Source: Polyangiaceae bacterium (lineage in GTDB: Bacteria > Myxococcota_A > Polyangia > Polyangiales > Polyangiaceae). From it: DNA of 64,000 nt. Positions 25,716-33,953 of this stretch are shown here, piece by piece. The stretch spans positions 806,001 through 870,000 of the forward strand of contig JAHBVX010000002.1 of assembly GCA_019637295.1 (NCBI GenBank), in the 5' to 3' direction. How positions within the stretch are numbered: position 1 is the stretch's first letter; the number at the start of each line of letters is the position of its first letter. The position numbers were made by a program, and so were the translations under genes. A model generated the notes under the pieces. That model saw only the letters and a program-made list of their open reading frames with translations, was not told where the DNA came from and did not search any database.

Positions 25716-28700
25716 TCAGCCGGCCATCCGTCGGCGCAACAGTGCAGCGAGCGCGAGCAGGCCGAGGAACAACGCGCCGGTGGGGCGGTCACGCGAGGTG
25801 GCGCACCCGCCGCAACCGCCGGTGGCGTCGAGCTCACGGCTCTCGTGCAGGAGCTTCACCTCTCCGCCCACGACGTTGTCACTGACGGACAGCTCGCAGG
25901 GCAGGGCAGGGTCGACCTCGGCTCGCAGGATCAGCGCGCTGCCCTTGGGCGGAGCGGTGAGCGTCAAGTCCACGATCGCCCACTCGTCCGGTGCCAGCGC
26001 GCCGAAGTCGCACTGCGCGTTGGTCGTGGAGCAGGTGCCGCGGGTCGGCTTGGCCTCGATCAGGGTGGCCTGGTCCAGGGACAGCTCGAGCACCACCGAG
26101 TCCGCCGGGCGTCCGCCCGTGTTGCGCACGAGCACGGACCAGCCAAATTGAGCGCCGCCCATCACCTCGGCGGGGGGCTCGCCTTCGAGCTTCAGGTTCG
26201 CGCTCTGGCTCACCGCCGTGGCCAGCTCGACGATCTCGTGACGCTCGCCGCGCACGTTGGTGTGGTGCAGCAGCAGCAGCGACGGGATGTCGGACGGGGC
26301 GAGCTCGGGATCGATGTCCGCCAGCACCGGCCCTTCCAGGTAGAGCGGGCGCCCTTCGTAGCCGCCGCGGGCCGTGTTCACCCGAGGCCGCTCGGCGTCC
26401 ATCACGACCCAGTCCGTGCTGTCGCTGGAGAGCGAGATGTTGTTGCTCTGAGTAACGACGCTGTACTGAAAGGTCGCCGCGCCGGGGAGCAGGTTCAGGT
26501 CCTTGGCGAAGGTCGCGAGCACCACGACGTTGTTGTAGAACGGTGCGGTGTCGGCGATGTCCGAGCCGGCCACGTTGAGCACCCGTCGAATGATCGGCTG
26601 GCCGCCGGAGGCCGCGTAGGTGGTGCTCACCAGCACGTCCGCGTACGGGCCGTCCCGGGTTAGCGGCTCGGCTCGGATGAAGAAGTCGGCTTGGGTGTCG
26701 AAGTTGGTGTCGATCACCACGATGACGGGGCTGAGCGCGCCTTGGGCGGGAGTGATCCACTCGCCGGCCACCACCGCCGCGAAGTACACGGTCAGCTCCT
26801 CGAAGGTCTCCGCTGTCGCGACGGTGGTCGCCGTACCGACCGCCAGCAGATCCATGATCGATTGCTCCCCTTGGCCCGAGGTGAAGGCCGGGCTCTCGGC
26901 GCCGAGCTCGAACGCGGTGATCACGGGCGCGGGGTGGGCCGCGGTGCCCTCGATGGGGATGGCCACGGTGGAGTCGGTCTTCTCGCTGCACAGGTCGAGG
27001 GGGGCGGCCTTGCGGCGCGCCGCCGCTCGCACGGACGCGTGGTACGGGACGCGCGCCTTGCCCGTCTCCGCCGCGGTGTCGATGCGCACGTGCCCGCTGG
27101 CCTCCACCAGGTACTGACGCGCGTTCTCGAACTGCAGCGGCGGTGTGGACGAATCCGGCCCGGGCCGGCCGAGCGCCTGCGGATCGACCGACAGGGTGAA
27201 GGTGACGGTGGTGCTTGCTCCGGCGGCCAGCGCGACGCTCGCCGGCTCGAAGGCGAGGGTGACGCCGGGCAGGTCCCGAGTGGTCTCCACGGCGAACGTG
27301 AGCGCCTCGGCGTCGGTGCCGGTGTTCGTGACCTCGAACGTGCGCGAGAGCGTGGACGTCTCATCCACGACCAGCGAGCCAAAGGAGATGGCGACGGTGC
27401 CGGTGCTGTCATCGGCGGCCGCGAGCAGCGTCTGTGACACGGCGCGACCCACGTCCACCCGTCCGGCTCCCGCGATGCTGACGGGGTAGGTGTTTCCTCC
27501 CCCGTCTTGGATGCGCGCGGCGGAGTTCATCAGCGCGCCCTTGACCTGGGCCGGCGCCCAGCTCGGGTTGGCCTGACGGACCAGGGCGGCGGCGCCGGCG
27601 ACCATCGGCGAGGCCATGCTCGTGCCTTGCGAGCGGCGGGGCAGGAAGCCCGAGCCCACGCGGGCCGAGTCGATGGCGAAGCCTGGCGCCGAGATCTCCG
27701 GCTTGAGGCGGCCGTCCACTGCGCTCGGCCCTCGCGAGGAGAAGGACGCGATCATCTCCGCTCCGGCGCCGGAGTAGGGCTTGCTCGCGTCGAGGGTCGC
27801 CGCGAGACCATTGTTCGCCTGCGCCAAGAGCAGCTCCCCGTCGTCCTGCCGGATCATCACGCCCGGGATCGACACGCTGCCGGGATCCCCGCCGCCCATG
27901 GCGAAGGGCATCGCGTCCTCCTCGTTGTCGACGATGATCATCGCGATGGCGCCGGCGGCGATGGCGCCGTTGAACTTCTGGATGAACGGGCAGCTGCCGC
28001 GTCGCGCGATGGCGATCTTGCCGGCGAGTGCGCTCGGGTTGGCCAGCGTACCGCAGCCATTGGCGGGGGAGGTGGCGACCACCGGCCCGCTGACGGGGCC
28101 AGTGTCGGACAGCCGTGTGGTGAACCCGCCCTCGGCGGCGACGTACTCGCCGGCCACGCTCGCCGGCGCCGTGACCTGCAAGCCGATGAGCTGACTGTCG
28201 GTGCTCGCGGCGACGCTCAGCGGCTCGTCGAGGGTGGCGGGGGCGCCCACCGCGAAGAAGCTCTGGCCGTCGTTGCCCGCGGCGACCACGAGCAAGCTGC
28301 CGGCTGCGTGCAGGTTCTTGGCGAGCCCCGCGGCGGCCTGCGAGCCGAGCCCGTAGGACGTGCCGAGCGAGGCGTTGACCACGTCGAGGCGATCGCTCAG
28401 ATCGCCGTCGTCGTTCGGATCGACCGCGCGCTCGAGCGCGGACGCGAGCAACATCGTGCCGCCGGTGCAGCCGAAGATCTTGAGCGCGTACAGCTTGGCT
28501 TCGGGCGCCACCCCGGGCCCGACGCGAAAGGCGGCCGGGTTGAAGCTCTGCTCGTAGGGCCCGGCGAACGGCGCGCCGGCCTGGGTGACGCCTTGCCCGG
28601 CGGCGATGCCCGCGACGTGGGTGCCGTGTCCGCCGGCGATCTGCATGGCCTGCTGCTGGAAGCAGTCGAGCGGATCGGGATCCGGCGAGGGGACCTGGCT

Positions 28701-29357
28701 GCCGGTGCCCGGGTTGTACTGGTTGCCGGCGAAGTCCCAGCCGCCCACGACCTTGGCGGTGGGGAACGAGCCGGGCTCGATCACGCTCGGGTCGTTGGCG
28801 TTGAAGGCCGCCGTGGTTCCCGGTCCGCCGAAGTCCGCGTGGGTGTAGTCGATGCCGGAGTCGATGATGCCGATCACGACGTCTTTGCCAGTGATGGGCG
28901 TGCTCGCGCTCCAGACCGCGGGGGCACCCACCACGGGCACGGCGGAAGCCAGCGCCGGCTCGATCAACGGGACGCGCTCGACGAACTTCACGCCGGGCAG
29001 GCGAGTGGTGTCCTGCTCGCGGTGGGCCGGCACCATGACGTGCAGCAGGTTGCCGAGGCGCCGGATGTCCGCGATGACGTGACCGCCCAACTCGGCGACC
29101 CTCTGCGTCAACTCGACGCGAGAAGCGTCCAGCTCGGCGATGCGGCGCCGGACGTGAGGCGTGGCGGCCGCGCTGTCGGGCCTGACGCCGCGCGGGACCG
29201 ACTCGATCGCGCTCGGCCCCTCGAGCACGAGGTACAGGTCGACGAGGGGCGCCGTCGCCTCGACGGCTGCGCCTGTCGCCGCGACCGGCGGCGCTTCGGC
29301 CGCGCTGCAGCCAACCAAATAACCAGCGAGCGCGAGGAGGACGGCGGATCGGGCCAT
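25716..29357 (-). CDS. Subtilisin-family (S8) protease with PA domain, lipobox and MYXO-CTERM tail
   Basis: A 1213-residue exported serine protease. The signal peptide ends at the lipobox LVGC (Cys17). An inhibitor-I9-like prodomain (about 35-135) precedes the catalytic domain. The triad is Asp in IGIIDSGIDYTH (about 169), His in GGHGTHVAGIAAG (about 245) and Ser in GTSMASPMVAG (about 580). A protease-associated insert (about 395-525) sits between His and Ser, as in large extracellular subtilases. Beta-sandwich repeats fill about 640-1160. The end, GGCGGCATSRDRP followed by a hydrophobic helix and LRRRM, is a MYXO-CTERM sorting tail. It is probably surface-displayed and autoprocessed. It is the first gene of the minus-strand run leading into the VWA and tubulin-like genes. 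Confidence 0.92.
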   Translation of the reverse strand: MARSAVLLALAGYLVGCSAAEAPPVAATGAAVEATAPLVDLYLVLEGPSAIESVPRGVRPDSAAATPHVRRRIAELDASRVELTQRVAELGGHVIADIRRLGNLLHVMVPAHREQDTTRLPGVKFVERVPLIEPALASAVPVVGAPAVWSASTPITGKDVVIGIIDSGIDYTHADFGGPGTTAAFNANDPSVIEPGSFPTAKVVGGWDFAGNQYNPGTGSQVPSPDPDPLDCFQQQAMQIAGGHGTHVAGIAAGQGVTQAGAPFAGPYEQSFNPAAFRVGPGVAPEAKLYALKIFGCTGGTMLLASALERAVDPNDDGDLSDRLDVVNASLGTSYGLGSQAAAGLAKNLHAAGSLLVVAAGNDGQSFFAVGAPATLDEPLSVAASTDSQLIGLQVTAPASVAGEYVAAEGGFTTRLSDTGPVSGPVVATSPANGCGTLANPSALAGKIAIARRGSCPFIQKFNGAIAAGAIAMIIVDNEEDAMPFAMGGGDPGSVSIPGVMIRQDDGELLLAQANNGLAATLDASKPYSGAGAEMIASFSSRGPSAVDGRLKPEISAPGFAIDSARVGSGFLPRRSQGTSMASPMVAGAAALVRQANPSWAPAQVKGALMNSAARIQDGGGNTYPVSIAGAGRVDVGRAVSQTLLAAADDSTGTVAISFGSLVVDETSTLSRTFEVTNTGTDAEALTFAVETTRDLPGVTLAFEPASVALAAGASTTVTFTLSVDPQALGRPGPDSSTPPLQFENARQYLVEASGHVRIDTAAETGKARVPYHASVRAAARRKAAPLDLCSEKTDSTVAIPIEGTAAHPAPVITAFELGAESPAFTSGQGEQSIMDLLAVGTATTVATAETFEELTVYFAAVVAGEWITPAQGALSPVIVVIDTNFDTQADFFIRAEPLTRDGPYADVLVSTTYAASGGQPIIRRVLNVAGSDIADTAPFYNNVVVLATFAKDLNLLPGAATFQYSVVTQSNNISLSSDSTDWVVMDAERPRVNTARGGYEGRPLYLEGPVLADIDPELAPSDIPSLLLLHHTNVRGERHEIVELATAVSQSANLKLEGEPPAEVMGGAQFGWSVLVRNTGGRPADSVVLELSLDQATLIEAKPTRGTCSTTNAQCDFGALAPDEWAIVDLTLTAPPKGSALILRAEVDPALPCELSVSDNVVGGEVKLLHESRELDATGGCGGCATSRDRPTGALFLGLLALAALLRRRMAG

Positions 29358-29509
29358 GGCGGGACTGGGACATACCTCGGACGGCCTCGGGACGCATCGA
29401 TCCGCGGCTGCCTCCAGCGACTTTTTCGGGTGCTGCCGAGACCTCCCGGGCTCGCCGGGCGGGGCGCTGCGTTCCCGCGCGGGCGGGGCTGCGCTATCAC
29501 CAGGGTTCG

Positions 29510-29869
29510 ATGCAGCCCATCAACTTGGCCGCGAAGCTGGCAGAGGTCAGCGAGCCCTACAGCCCCCGCATCGTGGCGGAGCTCAACGGGCAACGGGTCC
29601 TGGTCGTCAAACTGCTCGGCGAGTTCGTCTGGCACCATCACGAGCACGAAGACGAGCTGTTCCTCGTGCTCTCCGGCGAGCTCGAGCTCGAGTTTCGGGA
29701 CCGCAGCGTGACCTTGGGACCCGGTGAGTGCCTCGTGGTGCCGCGAGGGGTGGAGCACCGCCCGGTCGCGAAAGAGGAAGTTCACGTGGTGCTGTTCGAG
29801 CCCGCCTCGACGCTGAACACTGGCAACGTCGTGTGCGAGCGGACCGTGGCGACGCCGCCGAGGGTGTGA
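29510..29869 (+). CDS. Small cupin-domain protein
   Basis: A 119-residue single-domain cupin. Motif 1 is HHHEHEDELFLVLSGELE, containing the His and Glu metal ligands, and motif 2 is PGECLVVPRGVEHRPVAKE with the last His. This small family usually binds a divalent metal; substrates vary and cannot be read from the sequence. The ATG at 29510 follows an upstream CTATCA that could be a -10 element. The kinase gene starts 5 bases after its stop, so the two genes are probably co-transcribed. It is divergent from the subtilase gene (152-base gap). Confidence 0.88.
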   Translation: MQPINLAAKLAEVSEPYSPRIVAELNGQRVLVVKLLGEFVWHHHEHEDELFLVLSGELELEFRDRSVTLGPGECLVVPRGVEHRPVAKEEVHVVLFEPASTLNTGNVVCERTVATPPRV

Positions 29870-29874
29870 CCGTC

Positions 29875-31092
29875 ATGAGCGACTCTCCGCCCGACGATCT
29901 CTCCGGCAAGGTCATCGCGGGTCGCTACCGCGTGGAGCGATTGATCGGCAAGGGCGGCATGGGCACGGTCTGGGCGGGGCGTCACCTGACGCTCGGCCAG
30001 CTCGTGGCCATCAAGTTCATCCACGAGAAGCTGGCGGGCAGCGGGGAGGCGCTGCGGCGCTTCGATCTGGAGGCCAAGGCCGCCGCGCGGCTGAAGACGA
30101 ACCACGCCGTGACCGTGTTCGACCACGGGGTCACCGAGTCAGGGCGCCCCTACATCGTCATGGAGTACCTCGAGGGTGAGACGCTCCACCAAGCGATCGC
30201 TCGACGTGGTCCGCTCCCGCTGGAGGAGGTGAAATACATCTTCGGCCAAGCGGCGCTCGCACTCGACGCGGCGCACTCGGCGCACATCGTCCACCGGGAT
30301 CTGAAGCCCGACAACATCTTCCTGGCACGCAACCCGGAGCTCGGGGGCTACGGCTACAGCGTGAAGTTGGTCGACTTCGGCATCGCGAAGATCGTCCATG
30401 ACGAAGCGGCGGAGGGCGCGCAAGCCACCCAGGCAGGTCAGGTGCTCGGCACGCCGCACTACATGAGCCCCGAGGCCCTCACCGCCTCCGCGCCCGTGAG
30501 CCCAGCGTCGGACGTGTGGTCCTTCGGGGCGTCGGCCTTCGCGGCCATGACTGGACGCGTCCCCTTCGAAGGCGACGCGATCGGCGACGTGGTGCTCAAG
30601 GTGTGCGCGGCCCCGCTCCCCGTCCCCTCCAAGGTGAACCCGGCGGTCCCTCGCGCGTTCGACGAGTGGTTCGCGAGGTCCTGCAAGCGCCAGCCCGCGG
30701 CGCGGTTCGCGTCGGTGCGGGAGCAGGGGAGGGCGCTCGAGCAGCTCGAGGCCTGGTCCGAGCACGAGAAGGACGCGAGCGCGTATGCGCTGGTGCGGCG
30801 AGACGAATCAGAGCTCGACCGAGAGCTCAGCGCCATCCAGGGCGGCCGGGGCCGCGGTCTGGCGCTTGGGCTGATCTTCGCCGCGGTGCTCGTCGGCGCG
30901 GCGGGCTACTACGCCGTACACGTCGCTCGTCAGGCGAACCTGGCGGTGGAGCAGACCGCGGCGAGCGCGTCGCGGGTCGTGGACGAAGAGAACGAGCGCA
31001 AGCTGCGCGAGGCCGAGGCCCACTTCTGGTCAGCAGCGGCGGACGGCGGGGTGGACGCCGGCGCGCGGGTCAAGGCCCCGAAGAAACGGTGA
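29875..31092 (+). CDS. Hanks-type Ser/Thr protein kinase, membrane-anchored
   Basis: A 405-residue kinase. ATG at 29875 is 5 bases after the cupin stop. All catalytic elements are present: the Gly-rich loop IGKGGMGTVWAG, the ATP Lys in VAIKFIHEKL, the catalytic loop VHRDLKPDN (Asp142) and the metal-binding VDFGIAK. The activation segment leads to GTPHYMSPEAL. After the kinase domain (about 20-285) come a charged linker, a single membrane span (LALGLIFAAVLVGAAGYYAV, about 325-345) and a short outer tail of about 60 residues with no PASTA repeats. Such kinases phosphorylate FHA-domain and other proteins; possible partners in this window are the FHA proteins at 13483 and 57685 and the PP2C phosphatase at 35667. 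The 3' end overlaps the convergent lipoprotein gene by 23 bases. Confidence 0.94.
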   Translation: MSDSPPDDLSGKVIAGRYRVERLIGKGGMGTVWAGRHLTLGQLVAIKFIHEKLAGSGEALRRFDLEAKAAARLKTNHAVTVFDHGVTESGRPYIVMEYLEGETLHQAIARRGPLPLEEVKYIFGQAALALDAAHSAHIVHRDLKPDNIFLARNPELGGYGYSVKLVDFGIAKIVHDEAAEGAQATQAGQVLGTPHYMSPEALTASAPVSPASDVWSFGASAFAAMTGRVPFEGDAIGDVVLKVCAAPLPVPSKVNPAVPRAFDEWFARSCKRQPAARFASVREQGRALEQLEAWSEHEKDASAYALVRRDESELDRELSAIQGGRGRGLALGLIFAAVLVGAAGYYAVHVARQANLAVEQTAASASRVVDEENERKLREAEAHFWSAAADGGVDAGARVKAPKKR

Positions 31093-32341
31093 CGCGGGTC
31101 AGCGCCAGCGCCAGCGCGCCGGCGCCCAGCACGGGCAGAGGGGTCTGCCAGGTGGTGGTCCTGGTCGAGCTGACCACGGACCCGCTCGACAAGAACGCGA
31201 TCTCGACCTCGTTCGGCCCGAGGCCCTGGCACAGCGCGGGCTCGCCGCTCGCGACGGTGTTCGGGAACGGCGACTCCAGCGCCGAGAGCACGCCGGCCGA
31301 GAGCCGCGCGTAGCGAACGCGCGAGTCGCCGGCGACGAACGCCAGGCCGACCGCGCCGCCGCCCAGCGCCGCGAGCGCCACGGGTGACTCACTCGTGATG
31401 AACGCATCCACCAGCGCGGGGGAGGTCCAGGTCGTCCCCTTGCCCACGGTCCAGTAGACACGCTTGGTAGCGTCGTCCACGAAGGCGGCCACGGTCTCGT
31501 CGCTGCCGCCGCCGCGCGCGACGATGCGCGGACCGAACGGCTTGTGCAGCGGGGTCGCCAGGCCGTGGCCGTGCGCTGCCTGCCACACGCTCGTCTTGGT
31601 CTGGGTGTACAGATCACCGTCGTCGCCCGCGAAGGCGAGCTCGAGGCTGCTCGAGAGCGCGGCCACCGAGGGCGCGCTCGGCCCGAAGCTGTGCAGCGAG
31701 CCCGCGAGCACGGGCTCGAACGCGGACCACGGCCCGAGGATCGCAGTCGTGGCCAGGTAGTGCTTGAAGTCCGTGCCGATGAACGCGAGCACCACGTCAT
31801 CTGCTGCTGCGAGCGCGGGCGCGCCCACGGTCCAACCGTCGGTTCCCACCGGCGTCAGGGCCGACCAGGCGCCGGCGGCGAGGCGCGACTCGTGCAGCTC
31901 TCCCTGACCCGCGGCGCGCACGACCATCACCGCGTCGTCCCCGACCGCGGCCAGCGCGGGTCCGCCCAGGGCCGTGAAGGCGGTGACGGTGGTGGCCCAG
32001 GAGCCGCCGGAGGTCCGCGCGGCGCGCACGATCGAGCTCGCGGTGCGCACCGCGAGCAGCAGCTGCGCGGTCGGCCCGCCTGCATCCGGCGCGGCGTCCG
32101 GGGCGGCGTCGTCGGCGCCGTCCGCCGCCGCGTCGCTGGCGCCCGCGCTTCCACCCGTGGCGCTCGAGCCGCCCGTGCCCGCGCTTCCACCCGTGGCGCT
32201 CGAGCCGCCGGTGGCCGTGTCGGGTGAAGCGTCGACATAGCCGCCGGGCTTCTTGCGATAGGGCTCGTCCTCGCTCGTGGCGCAGGCGCAAAGCAGCGCG
32301 CCGAGCGCCACTGCGGCCAGCCCTGCGCGTCGCGTCGTCAT
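31070..32341 (-). CDS. Predicted beta-propeller lipoprotein with Ser/Gly/Ala repeat linker
   Basis: A 423-residue lipoprotein. The ATG at 32341 overlaps the upstream CAP-gene stop (ATGA). The signal MTTRRAGLAAVALGALLCAC has the lipobox Cys at residue 20. Residues about 35-85 are a Thr-Gly-Gly-Ser/Ala linker, then an Ala/Asp-rich stretch encoded by a tandem 36-base repeat. The rest is a series of beta-rich blades of about 45-50 residues with recurring patterns such as SGGSWATTVTAF, GAWSALTPVG and GTTWTSPALV, like lectin-type propellers found in myxobacteria. Carbohydrate or surface binding is plausible but unproven. It is co-transcribed with the CAP protein. Its 3' end overlaps the kinase gene. 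Confidence 0.8.
   Translation of the reverse strand: MTTRRAGLAAVALGALLCACATSEDEPYRKKPGGYVDASPDTATGGSSATGGSAGTGGSSATGGSAGASDAAADGADDAAPDAAPDAGGPTAQLLLAVRTASSIVRAARTSGGSWATTVTAFTALGGPALAAVGDDAVMVVRAAGQGELHESRLAAGAWSALTPVGTDGWTVGAPALAAADDVVLAFIGTDFKHYLATTAILGPWSAFEPVLAGSLHSFGPSAPSVAALSSSLELAFAGDDGDLYTQTKTSVWQAAHGHGLATPLHKPFGPRIVARGGGSDETVAAFVDDATKRVYWTVGKGTTWTSPALVDAFITSESPVALAALGGGAVGLAFVAGDSRVRYARLSAGVLSALESPFPNTVASGEPALCQGLGPNEVEIAFLSSGSVVSSTRTTTWQTPLPVLGAGALALALTRVTVSSGP
32142..32213 (-). repeat. 36-base tandem repeat in a lipoprotein linker
   Basis: Two copies (32142-32177 and 32178-32213) that differ at one base. They are in frame and encode the Thr-Gly-Gly-Ser/Ala linker of the propeller lipoprotein at 31070-32341, lengthening the tether between lipid anchor and domain. 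Confidence 0.85.
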
Positions 32342-33210
32342 CGGTAGAAGTTTTGCACGATCCACACCGAGCCGTCGCTGGCGATGTGCACCCCGCAGGC
32401 GACGCTCCGAAACGCCGGATCCATGATGTTGCGGTAGTGGCCGTGGGCGGGCCCGTCCCCCGGGCCTTCGTCGAACATCATCTTGAGACACGAGTCGAGC
32501 ACCTGCTCGGGCGTGCCCTGCCAGCCTGGGCACTCGTTCTGCGCGGCCTCGTTGCACTTTCGGAACGAGCCGTGCGGGGTCTTGGTGTCCGCGTCACTGC
32601 GAGCAGCGCCGTCGGCGCAGCCTTCCGCGTTGCTGCGGCGAGCGAGCGCAGCCTGGCTACCCGACTGGCGGTACTGGTTGGTGCGGTCGAGGCAGCGCGC
32701 GCGCAGCGCGGCGTACGGATCGGTGGGGGCCGGCGGCGTGGTGGCCGTGGGGGCGGGGGGCGTGGTCGGGGCGGGGTGGGCCGTGGTCGTGGGCGCGGCG
32801 GTGGGCCCCGGCGGAGGCACCTGCGCGCCGCTCGGCATGCACGCCAGCCCCAGAGGGGTCGCCAGGCAGGCCGCTCCGGGCTTGCAGTGCTCGGACGACG
32901 CGCAGCCTCCGCAGCGACCGTTGATGCAGCGGGCGAAGGGACAGGCGATATCGGTATCGTAGGCGCAGGGCAGACCCATCACCGCCTGCGCGGTTGGGCC
33001 CGGGGCTGGCGCCGTCGGCGCCGGCGCGGGGCCGGGTCCGGTGGCGGGTGGCGGGTCGGTGCCGGTCGCAGGTGGCAGCGGCTGGTGAGTCGCGGGCGGA
33101 TACGGTTGATACCCGGGTGGGTACGCCGCCTGGCTGGTCTCCTCTTTCTTGCAGCTGGCAGCGACGGCGCCGATCAGCAACCACAGTGTACAGGCGCGCA
33201 TGGCCTTCAT
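32338..33210 (-). CDS. CAP/SCP-domain lipoprotein
   Basis: A 290-residue lipoprotein. The ATG at 33210 is chosen because it gives MKAMRACTLWLLIGAVAASC (lipobox Cys20); an in-frame start at 33252 is possible. A Pro/Gly/Ala/Thr-rich tether (about 30-75) is followed by a small Cys-rich module (about 80-125: CPFARCINGRCGGC, HCKPGAACLA), a second Pro/Thr tether, and a CAP (PR-1/SCP-like) domain at about 170-290. The CAP hallmarks are PAHGHYRNIM (putative metal-binding His) and WIVQNFYR at the very end. CAP proteins are secreted and bind lipids, glycans or metals. It is divergent from frr across 148 bases. Confidence 0.87.
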   Translation of the reverse strand: MKAMRACTLWLLIGAVAASCKKEETSQAAYPPGYQPYPPATHQPLPPATGTDPPPATGPGPAPAPTAPAPGPTAQAVMGLPCAYDTDIACPFARCINGRCGGCASSEHCKPGAACLATPLGLACMPSGAQVPPPGPTAAPTTTAHPAPTTPPAPTATTPPAPTDPYAALRARCLDRTNQYRQSGSQAALARRSNAEGCADGAARSDADTKTPHGSFRKCNEAAQNECPGWQGTPEQVLDSCLKMMFDEGPGDGPAHGHYRNIMDPAFRSVACGVHIASDGSVWIVQNFYR

Positions 33211-33358
33211 GGCCAACCGATAGACCGTTTTGCCCGAGCATGGAACCGCCACGCGTCACCCCCCGGTGGCCGGCCGGGATCCCGCCCACTCCGCCACTTC
33301 GAAATGTGAGGGCCGACGCGCCCGCCGGTGTTATAGGACCGGTCCGCAAGGAGGCAGC

Positions 33359-33916
33359 ATGATTGACGAAGTGCTCGGCGAGCTGGACGGAGCGACGCAG
33401 AAGGCGCGGGAGGCCCTGCGGCGCGACCTGGGCAAGCTGCGCACCGGGCGAGCCCACGCTGGCATGCTCGACACGCTGCGGGTCGACTACTACGGCCAGG
33501 CCACGCCCATCGCTCAGATGGCCAACGTGGGTGTGCCGGAGCCCCGCTTGCTCACCGTGAAGCCCTGGGACAAGTCCCAGATCCAGGCCGTCGAGAAGGC
33601 GATTCGCGAGAGCGATCTCGGGCTCAACCCCCAGACGGATGGCGATCTAATCCGAGTTCCCATCCCACCCTTGAGCGAGGAGCGCCGCAAGGACCTGGTC
33701 AAGGTGGCGCGCAAGCAGGGCGAGGACTGCAAGGTCAGCATCCGCAAGGCTCGTCACGACGCCCTCGACCTGCTCGGGGAGATGAAGCAGAGCGGGGACG
33801 CCAGCGAGGACGAGGTGGACCGCGCCAAGAAGAAGGCCGAAGAGATCGTCAGCAGCGCGGTCAGCGACGTGGATCAGATCATCGCCGCGAAAGAGAAGGA
33901 CATCCTCGCCGTCTGA
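33359..33916 (+). CDS. frr: Ribosome recycling factor
   Basis: At 185 residues this is exactly the usual RRF length. The ATG at 33359 has a near-perfect ribosome site (AAGGAGG, 4 bases upstream). Conserved features are LRTGRAHAGMLDTLRVDYYG near residue 30, IRVPIPPLSEERRKDLVK near 105 and VRKARHD-like KVSIRKARHDAL near 130. RRF splits post-termination ribosomes with EF-G and is essential. It is usually found beside pyrH and tsf, but here it stands alone between a lipoprotein gene and a PHP-domain gene. TTATAG at 33331-33336 could be a -10 element, without a good -35. Confidence 0.97.
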   Translation: MIDEVLGELDGATQKAREALRRDLGKLRTGRAHAGMLDTLRVDYYGQATPIAQMANVGVPEPRLLTVKPWDKSQIQAVEKAIRESDLGLNPQTDGDLIRVPIPPLSEERRKDLVKVARKQGEDCKVSIRKARHDALDLLGEMKQSGDASEDEVDRAKKKAEEIVSSAVSDVDQIIAAKEKDILAV

Positions 33917-33953
33917 AGGTCCCCGGCGGCACTCTCCGAGCGGAGCGGCTAGT

